Shown piece by piece: positions 1 through 8,715 of a DNA stretch of 24,740 nt. Position numbers and translations under genes: made by a program. Positions within the stretch are counted from its first letter, which is position 1, and each line of letters begins with the position of its first letter. The stretch is taken from positions 1 through 24,740 of the forward strand of contig JAPTWQ010000066.1 in the NCBI GenBank assembly GCA_028064945.1, given 5' to 3'. The stretch comes from Nitrospiraceae bacterium. GTDB lineage: Bacteria > Nitrospirota_A > Leptospirillia > Leptospirillales > Leptospirillaceae. The notes below the pieces were generated by a model. That model was given only the letters and a program-made list of their open reading frames with translations, made no database searches and was not told where the DNA came from.

Positions 1-184
1 GGGCGGCCTCGATTCCGACCGACCCCGAACCCGCCCCGATATCCCAGAGGACCTGCCCGGGGTGGAGATCGAGCTTCATCAAGGAGATCACCCTCGTCTC
101 CGTTTTGGTGATCAGCCCTTTTCTCGGAACGGTAAAGACAAAGGACTCCTCGGGCAAGCCGAAGAGTCGGGCTTCATGATTCAC
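1..184 (-). CDS. cbiT: Cobalt-precorrin-6B C15-methyltransferase (decarboxylating) CbiT, partial
   Basis: This is the N-terminal 61 residues of a gene that runs off the left edge. The visible protein contains GLITKTETR followed by LWDIGAGSGSVGIEAA, the SAM-binding motif I and its lead-in typical of CbiT, the decarboxylating methyltransferase of the anaerobic (early cobalt insertion) cobalamin pathway. CbiT methylates C15 and removes the acetate side-chain carboxylate of cobalt-precorrin-6B/7. The start is read as GTG at 184-182, which overlaps the end of cbiE by 11 bases, so the two are probably translationally coupled. In aerobic-type organisms CbiE and CbiT are fused as CobL; here they are separate genes. 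Identity is from recognised motifs; only the N-terminal third is visible. Confidence 0.85.
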   Translation of the reverse strand, partial: MNHEARLFGLPEESFVFTVPRKGLITKTETRVISLMKLDLHPGQVLWDIGAGSGSVGIEAA

Positions 185-845
185 GGGATGCCGCTCCTTC
201 TATTGTCATGACCACCATGTTGAGCGGCTTGATGTCGTCGGGAAGGTCATGGACCGCGTCTATTCGGGGAAAGAAACTGACCCGCTCGCCTTCCATTCCT
301 ATTTCTTCCAGTATCGCCACATTCCGCAGTTGAAATCCCCGATCCAGGACCATTTGGCAGACCTCTGCCGGGCCCAAGCTTCCCCCCGTATAAAAGGCCC
401 AACGGCCGGGAATCAGGTCAGGTGTTTCCTTCCTGCTGTGAAGGCTTCCGACCCGGACCTTCTCCCAGGGCTCCCGCAGCAGGGCAAAGGCTCTTTGGAC
501 CAGAGTCGCGGCCGGAATGACCGCCAAGGACTCCCCTGGAAGGGCCTTTGTTATCGCCCCCCCAATGCCATAGTAAAGGGGATCTCCCGTCGCCAGAACA
601 AGCGCCGTCTCCCCCGCTTTCCCTTCCTGCAGGAATTGCTTGAGCCTTTCGATCACCTCGGGAATGTTGGAGGTCACCGGAAGCCATTCTGTCTCGGGCC
701 CCACCATTCCTTTGAGAGGATCAAGGTGTCGCCGTCCCCCGATCACGAGGCGGGTTGTTCCGATCAACTCGGAAAGGGGAGGGCGCCTCGGATCGGGCCC
801 CTCGGGTTCGACTCCTATGAGGTAAATTCTTGGATTTTCGTTCAA
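174..845 (-). CDS. cbiE: Cobalt-precorrin-7 (C5)-methyltransferase CbiE
   Basis: A 223-residue protein of the tetrapyrrole methylase family. It begins with an IYLIGVEPEG strand-loop and has the glycine-rich LATGDPLYYGIGG segment near residues 84-96 that forms part of the SAM site in this family. CbiE methylates C5 of the corrin ring in the anaerobic cobalamin pathway. The start is a TTG (845-843) that shares four bases with the cbiD stop (TTGA), and the 3' end overlaps the cbiT start, so cbiD-cbiE-cbiT form one tightly coupled minus-strand operon. An alternative family member (another C-methylase of the pathway) is possible, but the position between cbiD and cbiT favours CbiE. Confidence 0.85.
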   Translation of the reverse strand: MNENPRIYLIGVEPEGPDPRRPPLSELIGTTRLVIGGRRHLDPLKGMVGPETEWLPVTSNIPEVIERLKQFLQEGKAGETALVLATGDPLYYGIGGAITKALPGESLAVIPAATLVQRAFALLREPWEKVRVGSLHSRKETPDLIPGRWAFYTGGSLGPAEVCQMVLDRGFQLRNVAILEEIGMEGERVSFFPRIDAVHDLPDDIKPLNMVVMTIEGAASRES

Positions 846-1948
846 TTTATATTCCGACTGCTGGCGGCAGAACCCACAAGTTTTCCCTCGAAATTCGTGA
901 TCAGGATCTCGATGACGGCAGGACGAGGCGACAGCTTTTCCAGATGTTCAAGGATTTTCGAGCAAAGCAACGAGAAAAACGCGAGATTCCCTTCCTTCTC
1001 AAGAATCTCTCCAACATGGCGTGCGGTATTCGCGGCCGCGATTTGGTGGCAGACGGTGTCGTCGGATCCCGTCTCCCGCGCCAGCGAGGCCAAAAATTCG
1101 AGATCGACCTGGGATCCCGCGGCATGGGTCTGTGTCACGCCTTTCGCCAGCTTCGAAAATTTTCCCAAAAAACCGGCCATGATGATGCGGGGGAATTGCT
1201 TCTTCCCCGCCTCCTTGACCGAGAATCCCGTAAAGTCGCCTATCTGGACAAATCCTTCGGGAGGGATTCCCGGGTAGAGCTTCATGGCAAAAGCTTCGCT
1301 TTGTCCTCCCGTGGTCAGGACGATCGTCTCGATCCCCCGGGCTCTGGCCACATCCATCGATTGGGAGATGCTCGAGCGATAGGCGGCCGTACTGAACGGA
1401 ACCACGATCCCCTTCGTGCCGAGGATCGAGAGCCCCCCTTCAATCCCCAATCGTTCATTCAAGGTCTTCTTTGCTCTTTCGACCCCGTCCGCAATGGAAA
1501 TCCGTATTCTCACCCCGGCATTGCTCAGGTCGTATTTTTTCTCAAGCCTCTTTTTTATCCCGCTGAACTCTTTTTCCATATAGCGCCGGGGAACAGGATT
1601 GATCGCCGGCTCCCCCACCGCAAGGGAGAGGCCAGGTTTTGTGATCGTCCCCACACCCGGGCCGGCAACATACTCAACCTTCCCGCCTTCCGTCACGGTG
1701 ACTTCAATTTCAACTTCAGCCCCATGAGTGCAGTCGGGATCATCCCCTCCATCTTTAATGATCGAGCATGCCGCCCGTCTTTCATGGGCCACATCGAGAT
1801 GGATCTTCCGGAAGAGGACGAAACTTGCCTCCTTCCCGTTCGGGAGACGGATCGTGACTTGTTCGGCGAAGTCCCCGCTCACCAATGCCTCAAGCGAGGC
1901 TTTGACTCCCGCCTGGGCACAGGCTCCCGTCGTAAAGCCTGTTCTCAT
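842..1948 (-). CDS. cbiD: Cobalt-precorrin-5B (C1)-methyltransferase CbiD
   Basis: A 368-residue protein whose N-terminus RTGFTTGACAQAGVKA matches the hallmark opening of CbiD, the enzyme that methylates C1 of cobalt-precorrin-5B during ring contraction chemistry in anaerobic B12 synthesis. Further CbiD-like segments are the glycine-rich GPGVGTITKPGL near residues 95-107 and TTGGQSE near 216-222. Length is normal for the family. The ATG start at 1948 is preceded by AGGAGA about six bases upstream, a good ribosome binding site. It is the first gene of the leftward cbi operon and is divergent from rplI. No cobalamin riboswitch (B12 box and surrounding helices) could be recognised in the 183-base leader region. 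Confidence 0.92.
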   Translation of the reverse strand: MRTGFTTGACAQAGVKASLEALVSGDFAEQVTIRLPNGKEASFVLFRKIHLDVAHERRAACSIIKDGGDDPDCTHGAEVEIEVTVTEGGKVEYVAGPGVGTITKPGLSLAVGEPAINPVPRRYMEKEFSGIKKRLEKKYDLSNAGVRIRISIADGVERAKKTLNERLGIEGGLSILGTKGIVVPFSTAAYRSSISQSMDVARARGIETIVLTTGGQSEAFAMKLYPGIPPEGFVQIGDFTGFSVKEAGKKQFPRIIMAGFLGKFSKLAKGVTQTHAAGSQVDLEFLASLARETGSDDTVCHQIAAANTARHVGEILEKEGNLAFFSLLCSKILEHLEKLSPRPAVIEILITNFEGKLVGSAASSRNIN

Positions 1949-1989
1949 CGGCTCTCCTGAGATTAGCTTCTATGAATCTCGTTTTTAAG

Positions 1990-2019
1990 AGTGTACCCTC
2001 GTTCTTTCCCTCTCTTCAA
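1990..2019 (-). promoter_or_regulatory. Possible sigma70-type promoter for the cbi operon
   Basis: On the minus strand a TTGAAG (-35-like, 2019-2014) is followed after 18 bases by TACACT (-10-like, 1995-1990), placing a transcript start about 35-40 bases before the cbiD start codon. This is a consensus match only, in the correct place and orientation. Confidence 0.3.
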
Positions 2020-2068
2020 CGGATCCGGCCCAGAATGATCCATGACTTTCATCGTCTCTTCGTTTTCG

Positions 2069-2097
2069 TTGATTTTGCTTTGTTCGCCTGTTATATT
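2069..2097 (+). promoter_or_regulatory. Probable sigma70-type promoter for rplI and downstream genes
   Basis: TTGATT (2069-2074) and TATATT (2092-2097) are separated by exactly 17 bases, giving a good -35/-10 pair in an AT-rich stretch about 35 bases upstream of the rplI start. It is the only convincing promoter seen ahead of the plus-strand block from rplI to rsmG. Confidence 0.5.
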
Positions 2098-2131
2098 ATT
2101 GAAGTTTAACTTTTAAAAACTTGGAGAGGCC

Positions 2132-2593
2132 ATGGGCAAGACGAACGTTATCCTGAAACAGAACATTGACAATCTTGGCGATGCCGGTGATCTTGTGTCC
2201 GTATCTTCCGGATATGCCCGCAACTATCTTCTTCCGAACCAACTGTGTGTTCTCGCAGGAAAATCGGAAATTGCCGCCCTTGAAGTGCATAAGGAAAAAA
2301 TCCGGAAGGCGGCCCTGAAAGAAAAGGAACGCCTCCAGACCTTGGCGCAGACCCTCTCCGAATTTGTTCTTTCCGTTCCGGTGAAGGTGGGACAAAACGA
2401 CAAGATCTTCGGATCTGTCACCTCCATGCATATCGTTGACCTCCTCTCCGCCCACAAGGTGACCCTCGACAAGAAGCAGATTCATATCGAATCTCCTCTC
2501 CGCGAGCTCGGCGAACATGTTCTCTCCGTCAATCTCGGTCATGGGATTCACTGCCCCCTCAAGATCCAGATTGTTCCGGAGACTGCGCACTAA
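2132..2593 (+). CDS. rplI: 50S ribosomal protein L9
   Basis: A 153-residue protein with the L9 N-terminal signature: VILKQNIDNLGDAGDLVSV followed by GYARNYLLPN, which binds 23S rRNA. A long charged helix (about residues 45-75) then joins a C-terminal domain, the dumbbell layout of bacterial L9. The ATG is preceded by GGAGAGG. L9 is usually encoded with rpsF and rpsR; here it sits instead directly upstream of rpmH (30-base gap), which is unusual. Length and sequence give no sign of damage. Confidence 0.95.
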   Translation: MGKTNVILKQNIDNLGDAGDLVSVSSGYARNYLLPNQLCVLAGKSEIAALEVHKEKIRKAALKEKERLQTLAQTLSEFVLSVPVKVGQNDKIFGSVTSMHIVDLLSAHKVTLDKKQIHIESPLRELGEHVLSVNLGHGIHCPLKIQIVPETAH

Positions 2594-2623
2594 TTTTTCG
2601 AATAACTTAAGAAGGAGTTTTTC

Positions 2624-2758
2624 ATGTCTTTGACCTTTAATCCCAGCAATCTTCGCCGTGCCCGCACCCACGGCTTCAGAAAACGCATGGCCACAACGGC
2701 CGGGAGAAAAGTTCTCAAAAAAAGACGGGCAAAGGGTCGCTACAAGCTTTCCGTTTAA
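2624..2758 (+). CDS. rpmH: 50S ribosomal protein L34
   Basis: A 44-residue, strongly basic protein starting [18 protein letters not shown] and continuing with [21 protein letters not shown], the conserved L34 pattern (normally about 44-47 residues). A clear ribosome binding site, AAGAAGGAG at 2610-2617, lies seven bases before the ATG. It is followed 12 bases later by rnpA, the near-universal bacterial arrangement. The usual upstream neighbour dnaA is absent from the window. Confidence 0.95.
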   Translation: MSLTFNPSNLRRARTHGFRKRMATTAGRKVLKKRRAKGRYKLSV

Positions 2759-2770
2759 AGCGACTCGAGA

Positions 2771-3094
2771 TTGAAGCCTGTCTCGCTTACCCGTGGTGAA
2801 ATCCAACGCATCATCGAATCTCCCGGCATAAAGGTCGTCTCCTCGGCCTTTGTCCTTCTCTGTCAGAATTCCAGCGACTATCGTCTCAGCGTACTCGTGG
2901 GAAAAAAGATAGGGAAGGCTGTTTTCAGAAACCGTGTCCGGAGACGCCTCAGGGAAGCCTATCGATTAACCGTTGGCTTCCCTCCGGGTTTTTATGTCAT
3001 CATGGGCCGGAATCCCGCGCTGACTACGTCCTTTGATCAGTTACTCGACCAGATGGTTCAGGCCCGAAAAACGCTTTCACGGCTGAAGGCATGA
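2771..3094 (+). CDS. rnpA: Ribonuclease P protein component
   Basis: A 107-residue basic protein containing [25 protein letters not shown] around residues 39-64, the RNR motif region that contacts the catalytic RNA and pre-tRNA leader. RnpA is the protein subunit of RNase P, which matures tRNA 5' ends. The start is taken as TTG at 2771 because the reading frame is closed by a stop at 2756-2758 and no ATG or GTG lies near the expected N-terminus; the ribosome binding site is weak, suggesting coupling to rpmH. The 3' end abuts or overlaps yidD. Confidence 0.92.
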   Translation: MKPVSLTRGEIQRIIESPGIKVVSSAFVLLCQNSSDYRLSVLVGKKIGKAVFRNRVRRRLREAYRLTVGFPPGFYVIMGRNPALTTSFDQLLDQMVQARKTLSRLKA

Positions 3095-3096
3095 CG

Positions 3097-3291
3097 ATGC
3101 AGGGTTTGATTTCTCTCTATCAGAGGTATATCTCTCCTTTTCTCCCCCAATCCTGCCGTTTTTATCCTTCCTGCTCTGAATACGCCCGCCTGTCCTTCAA
3201 CAAATATCCATTTCATCGAGCCCTGATCAAATCCATTTTCAGGATTCTGCGGTGTCACCCCTTTCATCCCGGTGGCATCGACTTTCCATGA
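3097..3291 (+). CDS. yidD: Membrane protein insertion efficiency factor YidD
   Basis: A 64-residue protein with the YidD pattern: [11 protein letters not shown], then [12 protein letters not shown] with its conserved cysteines, and the C-terminal [11 protein letters not shown]. YidD is a small amphipathic protein at the inner membrane that aids YidC-dependent insertion, and it sits between rnpA and yidC in many bacteria, as here. Two starts are possible, ATG 3091 (overlapping the rnpA stop as ATGA) and ATG 3097. The second is chosen because GAAGG at 3085-3089 lies seven bases from it, against one base from the first. Confidence 0.92.
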   Translation: MQGLISLYQRYISPFLPQSCRFYPSCSEYARLSFNKYPFHRALIKSIFRILRCHPFHPGGIDFP

Positions 3292-3326
3292 CCTCCCCAC
3301 CACACAATAAAGAAAGTGCCATTTAG

Positions 3327-4880
3327 ATGTTAAAGAAAATGCTTCCCCTCATTGCCATCGTCCTGGGCTTTAACTTTCTTCTTTATTACTATTTCTCCAC
3401 TCACCAGTCCGCATCTCCGCCTCCGACGAATGGCAAGGGAATCATTTCCTCCAATCTGATTTCTGTCCCGATGATCAACGATATGGAGTCCTCCCTTCTT
3501 TCCCTTTCGAACAAAGACATCCGCCTCTCCTTCTCCCAGACCTCCGGCACGATGACCGGATGGAAACTCCTCTCCTACTTCACCTCCGACAAGAAATCGA
3601 ATATTGATCTTCTTCGCTCAAAGCCAGGATTCATGGGGGGAGGTCTTGTCGTTCAAGACAAGAATGGACTTCTTCCTCTGACGCTTGTTCGAACGGCCTA
3701 CAATGGAGCCCCCCTCCCCTCCAACAATCTCGTGGCCACCACTCCGTCCACTCTTTCCCTTGTTTACTCCTTCAACAACCACCCGGTGACCCTCTCCTAT
3801 ACCCTGGCTCCCCAGGGATATCATGTGTCCGTCACGGTGGACAATCCGGACCATCTTCACCTTGTCTTTCTTCCCGGACTGAATTTCGGGATGTCCGATG
3901 AAACCCAATTTATCGGAACGGAATTCCAGGGTCCCATTTACGGCACTCCCGATGGAAAGATGAATGAGTTCAAAAAGGACATTTCCGAGGTCTTCCCTCC
4001 GACCTCCCTCACCTGGGTCGGAAATGAAACCAAATACTTCATTGGATATATCTCCCTCAAAGGCTTCCCTGCCTCCACCGAAATCATCAAGGACAAGACC
4101 AACTCCTTTCTCCGGCTTTCCTTCAACAATGCGCATGCCACCCTCACCCTCACCGGAGAGCCGAAGAGATACTCCCTCCTGAAGTCGGCCGAACCGGGAC
4201 TTCTCGATACCGTCGATTTTGGCTGGTTTCTCTTTGGTCGGATCACTCTTGTCAGCTTCCTTGCCAAGTTTCTTTTCGTCTTTCTCTCCACCCTTTACAC
4301 GCACATGCAAAATTACGGATTTGCCATCATCTTCGTGACGCTTCTGATCAAGATCCTTTTTTCTCCCTTGGCCTATATGTCCTTCCGCTCCATGAATCAA
4401 ATGCAACAGCTGCAGCCTGAGATCAAAAAGCTCCAGGCAAAATTCAAGGACGACAAGGCCCAACTCAATGCGGCCATGATGGAGCTGTACAAGGAACGCC
4501 GCATCAACCCGTTAGGCGGTTGTCTTCCCGTCATTGTCCAAATTCCTGTTTTTGTGGCCCTTTACAACATCCTGAACAACACCGTCGAGTTGAGACAGGC
4601 CCCCTTTCTTCTCTGGATCCACGATCTTTCCATCAAGGATCCCTATTACATCTTCCCCATCATCATGGGGATTACCATGGTGATCCAAACCAAGCTCACA
4701 CCGTCGACTCCCGACCCGATGCAACGGCGGATCATGCTCTTCCTTCCGGTTGTGATGACCTTCTTTTTCCTGAATTTTCCCTCTGGACTTGTTCTCTACT
4801 GGATTGTCAACAATCTTCTGACCATCGGACAACAATATGTGCTCATGCGTTATGTCTTCAAAACAATTCCTGCCAAATAA
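3327..4880 (+). CDS. yidC: Membrane protein insertase YidC
   Basis: A 517-residue protein with the Gram-negative YidC layout: an N-terminal membrane segment (about residues 6-23), a large periplasmic beta domain (about 50-290) and a C-terminal insertase core with several membrane segments. The core holds INPLGGCLPVIVQIPVFVALY (last part of the cytoplasmic hairpin and a membrane helix), ELRQAPFLLWIHDLSIKDPYYI and FPSGLVLYWIVNN, all classic YidC sequence. K342 occupies the position of the conserved positive residue in the hydrophilic groove (Arg in E. coli). It inserts and folds inner-membrane proteins with or without SecYEG. The ribosome binding site before the ATG is weak. Confidence 0.95.
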   Translation: MLKKMLPLIAIVLGFNFLLYYYFSTHQSASPPPTNGKGIISSNLISVPMINDMESSLLSLSNKDIRLSFSQTSGTMTGWKLLSYFTSDKKSNIDLLRSKPGFMGGGLVVQDKNGLLPLTLVRTAYNGAPLPSNNLVATTPSTLSLVYSFNNHPVTLSYTLAPQGYHVSVTVDNPDHLHLVFLPGLNFGMSDETQFIGTEFQGPIYGTPDGKMNEFKKDISEVFPPTSLTWVGNETKYFIGYISLKGFPASTEIIKDKTNSFLRLSFNNAHATLTLTGEPKRYSLLKSAEPGLLDTVDFGWFLFGRITLVSFLAKFLFVFLSTLYTHMQNYGFAIIFVTLLIKILFSPLAYMSFRSMNQMQQLQPEIKKLQAKFKDDKAQLNAAMMELYKERRINPLGGCLPVIVQIPVFVALYNILNNTVELRQAPFLLWIHDLSIKDPYYIFPIIMGITMVIQTKLTPSTPDPMQRRIMLFLPVVMTFFFLNFPSGLVLYWIVNNLLTIGQQYVLMRYVFKTIPAK

Positions 4881-4904
4881 GGCCTTCGTCGAGAGTTCCT
4901 AGCC

Positions 4905-6227
4905 ATGGACTCCATCGTCGCTCCGGTGACGGCCCTCGTTCCGCAGCCCGTCGGCATTCTTCGTCTTTCGGGAGCCAATCTCTGGCCCCGGATTCAGCCT
5001 CTTTTTCCTGAGTCCCCCTGCCCGGCCCCTCGAAAAGCGACCCTTCTGACACTAAGAACCCATGGACAGCCCATTGACTCCGTCCTTGTCCTTTTTTTTC
5101 CCGCGCCGCAATCCTTTACCGGCGAAGATGTGGTCGAGATCCATGCCCATGGGAACCCTCAAAATATCCGAGCCATTCTGCATTCCATCGAAGAATGCGG
5201 AATCCGACAGGCAAAACCGGGAGAATTTTCCCTGCGTGCCTATCAGAACGGGAAGATCTCCCTCCTCAAGGCCGAATCTCTCCACCGGATGATTACGGCC
5301 CCGACCTATGGGGACTTTTTGTCGGCGCATTCCTCCTTCTCCCATCCGGAAGATCATCCCCTTGTCACGATCAAAGAGGCCTTTCTCGATTTACTTGCCT
5401 CCTTTTATGCCTTTCTTGACTACCCTGAGGAATTGACTGACTCCGAACACGCCTATTCCCACTCTCTCCTTTTTCCGAAAATTCACGCCCTTCAGGGCCT
5501 CTCTCGCGAACAACTCTCTCTTTTTCGAAAAAACCGACGCGTCTTTTCTTCCTTCTCAGTCCTGCTGGCGGGTCCCCCCAACTCCGGAAAATCCTCTCTT
5601 TTTAACCGCCTTCTCCAGTCTGACCGTGCCATTGTGTCTCCCTACCCTGGAACGACCCGCGATCTCCTCGAGGGTCGCCTCTCCCTTCCCTTTGGGGATC
5701 TTCTTCTTCTGGATTCGGCCGGCTTTCGCTCTTCCAATGATCTGATCGAGGGCATGGGAATTTCCAAGGCCAAAAAAACGATCGCCCACGTCGACCGTCT
5801 CCTTTGGGTCACCTCGCCGGAGACACTCGCGCCTCTTCCCTTTTCCACCCGGACCCCATCCTTTACGATCTGGAACAAGGCCGATCTTGCGCCTCATCCC
5901 CCCACGATCCATCCCGACTTTGTCGTCTCGGCCCGCACCAGAAAAGGCCTGCGGCGCCTCCTTGACGCCCTCGTGTCTCTTGCCGAAGACTTTTACTCGC
6001 ACCATACCACTTCGAATCCCCTTTTGGATTCCGAGCGCCAGTCCCAGGCCCTCTCTTCTTTTTTGAAGGCCCTGACCCAGGCCGAAGACTCTCTCCGATC
6101 CAATGCCTTCGATCTGGCCCTTTCCTCCCTTGAAGAGGCACGCAATCTATTGGAAGATGGAACGGGTATGATTTCCACCGAAGAAATCTACGATCGGGTT
6201 TTTTCCCGCTTTTGCCTAGGAAAATAA
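4905..6227 (+). CDS. mnmE: tRNA uridine-5-carboxymethylaminomethyl modification GTPase MnmE
   Basis: A 440-residue GTPase that works with MnmG to modify C5 of the wobble uridine in tRNAs. The N-terminal folate-binding domain contains [13 protein letters not shown] (71-83) and [13 protein letters not shown] (105-117). The GTPase domain shows G1 GPPNSGKSS (223-231), PGTTRD (248-253), G3 DSAGFR (270-275), G4 NKAD (324-327) and VSAR (341-344). Glu282, the position of the catalytic glutamate in E. coli MnmE, is kept. The C-terminus ends FCLGK, the family's C(I/L)GK tail with its functional cysteine. Deviations: DSAG instead of DTAG, and the N-terminal glycine loop (usually GxGGIG) reads VPQPVG. 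The gene starts 24 bases after yidC. Confidence 0.95.
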   Translation: MDSIVAPVTALVPQPVGILRLSGANLWPRIQPLFPESPCPAPRKATLLTLRTHGQPIDSVLVLFFPAPQSFTGEDVVEIHAHGNPQNIRAILHSIEECGIRQAKPGEFSLRAYQNGKISLLKAESLHRMITAPTYGDFLSAHSSFSHPEDHPLVTIKEAFLDLLASFYAFLDYPEELTDSEHAYSHSLLFPKIHALQGLSREQLSLFRKNRRVFSSFSVLLAGPPNSGKSSLFNRLLQSDRAIVSPYPGTTRDLLEGRLSLPFGDLLLLDSAGFRSSNDLIEGMGISKAKKTIAHVDRLLWVTSPETLAPLPFSTRTPSFTIWNKADLAPHPPTIHPDFVVSARTRKGLRRLLDALVSLAEDFYSHHTTSNPLLDSERQSQALSSFLKALTQAEDSLRSNAFDLALSSLEEARNLLEDGTGMISTEEIYDRVFSRFCLGK

Positions 6228-6228
6228 A

Positions 6229-8070
6229 ATGACCCAACCTCGTGAAAAGAATCATTGGGATGTCGTCGTTGTGGGGGGAGGACATGCCGGCATTGAGGCC
6301 GCCTATGCCTCGGCTCGCCAGGGTTCACGCACCCTTCTTCTGACCCTCCACCTTGATTTCATCGGTCAAATGTCTTGCAATCCCTCCGTTGGGGGAATTG
6401 GAAAAGGCCATATTGTCCGGGAAATTGATGCGATGGGAGGAGCCATGGGCGCTCTTGCCGACCAGTCGGCCCTTCAGCTCCGGGTCCTGAATACCCGGAA
6501 AGGAGCCGCCGTCCAGGCCATTCGTGCCCAATGCGACCGCCACCGTTATCGGACACTCTCTCGCCGCCTTTTGGACTCCCACCCCCTCCTTTTTCTTCGA
6601 CAGGGGGAGGTCGTCTCTCTCGAACGATCCGGAGATCGTCTTTCCTCCCTTGCTCTCTCCGACGGATCACGCATTTCATTTGACGCCCTTGTCCTCACCT
6701 CAGGAACCTTCCTGAATGGCCATCTTCATATTGGTCTTTCCTCCACCTCGGGGGGGAGGGGCGGCGAACGATCATCCCTTTCACTCTCTCACTTTCTCTC
6801 CGGGGAATGCGGACTTTCCCTCGGACGCCTCAAGACGGGAACCCCCCCAAGACTTCTTGGTCGTTCCATCGATTTTTCCCGGATGGACCCCCAGCCCGGA
6901 GATCAGCCTCTTCCTTTTTTCTCCCAGCTCTCTCCCCCACCCGAGGCTCTTTTCTTCGGAGGCCCTCCTCTTCCCTGTTATTTGACACACACCACCCCAG
7001 AGACCCGCGACATCATTCAGAAGAACCTGGACAGGTCACCCCTCTATTCCGGGAAAATCCGCGGGATCGGCCCCCGGTATTGCCCCTCGATCGAAGACAA
7101 GATCGTGAAGTTTCCGGAACACTTGACCCACCATATCTTTATCGAACCCGAAGGTCTTGATGTCGATGAGTTCTATCCGAATGGCATCTCCACCAGCCTC
7201 CCGGTCGATGTTCAGGAGCAAATTCTTTCCTCCATTCCCGGGCTTGAAAACGCCATCATTCTTCGCCCCGGCTATGCGGTGGAGTACGACTTTGTCTTCC
7301 CCGATCAGCTCCACCATACCCTGGCGGTCAAATCGACCCCCAATCTCTTTTTGGCCGGACAGATCAACGGAACGACAGGATATGAGGAGGCGGCCGGACA
7401 AGGTCTTGTGGCAGGAATCAATGCCGCCCGACAGTCACAAGGACTTTCCGCCTGGACTCCCGACCGTCAATCCTCCTATATCGGGGTCATGGTCGATGAT
7501 CTTGTGACCCACAGCATTGATGAACCCTACCGGATGTTCACCAGCCGCGCAGAGAACCGTCTCTATATTCGAAATGACAATGCGGTGGAGAGAATGACCC
7601 CTCAGGCCCTCGCCCTGGGACTGCTCTCCCCTCCCCAGATTGACGTCTTCAATGCCCGGATCGATTATCAGAACTCGCTGAGAGCGCGCCTGCACTCCTC
7701 CCGTCTCGAAGGAAAAACGCTCCACCACCGTCTTCGCTCCCCCGAGGTGACCCTTCGACAGATCCTTCAGCAGCAAGGCATCGACTTTTCGACTGTCCCC
7801 CCCCTCTGGATCGACGCCTTGGAGCAGGACATCAAATACGAAGGCTACGTCCGAATCTCCATGGAGCGTTGGGACCGGATGTCAGATCTTCCCATCCCCC
7901 CCTCCTTTTTTGAACTGGACATTCCGGGCCTCTCCAACGAGGTTCGAACGCGCCTCAGAAAATCCCGTCCCACCACCCTCCATCAGGCGCTCTCCTTACG
8001 GGGAATGACCCCAGGGGCCATCGATCTTCTCCGGATCTACCTCACAAAAGAGCTCCCTCCCTCGGCATGA
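6229..8070 (+). CDS. mnmG: tRNA uridine-5-carboxymethylaminomethyl modification enzyme MnmG (GidA)
   Basis: A 613-residue FAD enzyme, normal length. The dinucleotide-binding loop [12 protein letters not shown] (14-25) is followed by [13 protein letters not shown] (49-61), the MnmG signature. [13 protein letters not shown] carries the conserved catalytic cysteine, and [16 protein letters not shown] is the second FAD-contacting segment. The C-terminal domain has YEGYVR and [17 protein letters not shown], used for tRNA and MnmE contact. With MnmE it forms the complex that adds the aminomethyl-type group to U34. The gene begins one base after the mnmE stop and its own stop overlaps the rsmG start (ATGA), so the three are co-translated. 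Confidence 0.97.
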   Translation: MTQPREKNHWDVVVVGGGHAGIEAAYASARQGSRTLLLTLHLDFIGQMSCNPSVGGIGKGHIVREIDAMGGAMGALADQSALQLRVLNTRKGAAVQAIRAQCDRHRYRTLSRRLLDSHPLLFLRQGEVVSLERSGDRLSSLALSDGSRISFDALVLTSGTFLNGHLHIGLSSTSGGRGGERSSLSLSHFLSGECGLSLGRLKTGTPPRLLGRSIDFSRMDPQPGDQPLPFFSQLSPPPEALFFGGPPLPCYLTHTTPETRDIIQKNLDRSPLYSGKIRGIGPRYCPSIEDKIVKFPEHLTHHIFIEPEGLDVDEFYPNGISTSLPVDVQEQILSSIPGLENAIILRPGYAVEYDFVFPDQLHHTLAVKSTPNLFLAGQINGTTGYEEAAGQGLVAGINAARQSQGLSAWTPDRQSSYIGVMVDDLVTHSIDEPYRMFTSRAENRLYIRNDNAVERMTPQALALGLLSPPQIDVFNARIDYQNSLRARLHSSRLEGKTLHHRLRSPEVTLRQILQQQGIDFSTVPPLWIDALEQDIKYEGYVRISMERWDRMSDLPIPPSFFELDIPGLSNEVRTRLRKSRPTTLHQALSLRGMTPGAIDLLRIYLTKELPPSA

Positions 8071-8669
8071 ATCTCACCCACAGGACACTCTGCCCCTCCC
8101 TGACTCCCCGGCAGATGACCGCCCTCGACCACTACACCTCCCATCTGCTGGAGTGGAACACCCACATTCGTCTCACGGGATATCACTCCCAGGAACAGGT
8201 TCGGGAACATCTTCTCCTGGAACCCATTCTGGCCTTTCATGCCCTCCAGGGCCGCCTCCCGAATTCCCTCCCGCGCATTGACTTCGGATCAGGCAATGGT
8301 TCACCCGGCCTGATCATGGCCCTTCTCGACCCCGACCATTCCTACCTTCTCGTGGAGAGGGTTCAGAAGAAGCGAATCTTTCTGGACCATGTCTCACGCC
8401 ATCTTTCACTTTCAAATGTCACCGTGGTTCCCGCCCTAGACTCACCTGTCTTTTCCCCTCTGGTCTTCATGAAGGCCATCACCGTCCATGATTTTCTCTC
8501 TGACAAAAATGTCAAGAGACATCTTTCCCCCCCGGCCTTTTTCATCCGGTTCGGAAAAGATCCTCATCTTGCTTGCCAACCTCTCCTCTCCTGTGTCATA
8601 AATGGGGGGGTTCGAGAGTGGGAAAAATACATCACCTTTTCCCTTTTTCTCCTTGAATTTTCAGGCTGA
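8067..8669 (+). CDS. rsmG: 16S rRNA (guanine-527-N7)-methyltransferase RsmG (GidB), divergent
   Basis: A 200-residue SAM-dependent methyltransferase placed exactly where rsmG is expected, overlapping the mnmG stop by four bases. SAM motif I reads [11 protein letters not shown] (usually DVGSGaGlPGI), and [28 protein letters not shown] matches the family's following strand-helix-strand. RsmG methylates G527 of 16S rRNA. The C-terminal third is poorly conserved: the segment that normally reads SRA and carries an essential arginine appears as MKAITV, and the usual WN..NLT reads WNTHIRLT. The enzyme may be altered or only fast-evolving. The function call rests on motif I and context. Confidence 0.82.
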   Translation: MNLTHRTLCPSLTPRQMTALDHYTSHLLEWNTHIRLTGYHSQEQVREHLLLEPILAFHALQGRLPNSLPRIDFGSGNGSPGLIMALLDPDHSYLLVERVQKKRIFLDHVSRHLSLSNVTVVPALDSPVFSPLVFMKAITVHDFLSDKNVKRHLSPPAFFIRFGKDPHLACQPLLSCVINGGVREWEKYITFSLFLLEFSG

Positions 8670-8676
8670 TTTTCAA

Positions 8677-8696
8677 AATGTTCCACGTGGAACATT
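8677..8696. promoter_or_regulatory. parS: parS centromere site (ParB-binding palindrome)
   Basis: AATGTTCCACGTGGAACATT is a perfect 20-base palindrome whose inner 16 bases (8679-8694) match the widely conserved chromosomal parS consensus TGTTNCACGTGNAACA. It lies in the 46-base gap between rsmG and parA, immediately ahead of the genes that encode the ParA ATPase and the ParB protein that would load here. No second copy was noticed elsewhere in the window, but that was a visual scan only. Confidence 0.93.
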
Positions 8697-8715
8697 CACG
8701 GGAGGAGTAAAGAAA

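Noticed and set aside
249..1277. Long plus-strand reading frame across cbiE and cbiD
   Set aside because: It is the antisense of two well-supported genes and the translation has no recognisable domain or start signal.
8501..8514. Inverted repeat TGACA-AAAA-TGTCA
   Set aside because: Lies in the rsmG coding region, is short, and has no T-run or promoter context.
8602..8715. N-terminal extension of ParA upstream of 8716
   Set aside because: It would include the rsmG end and the parS palindrome as coding sequence, does not resemble ParA, and the strong ribosome binding site is directly before 8716.
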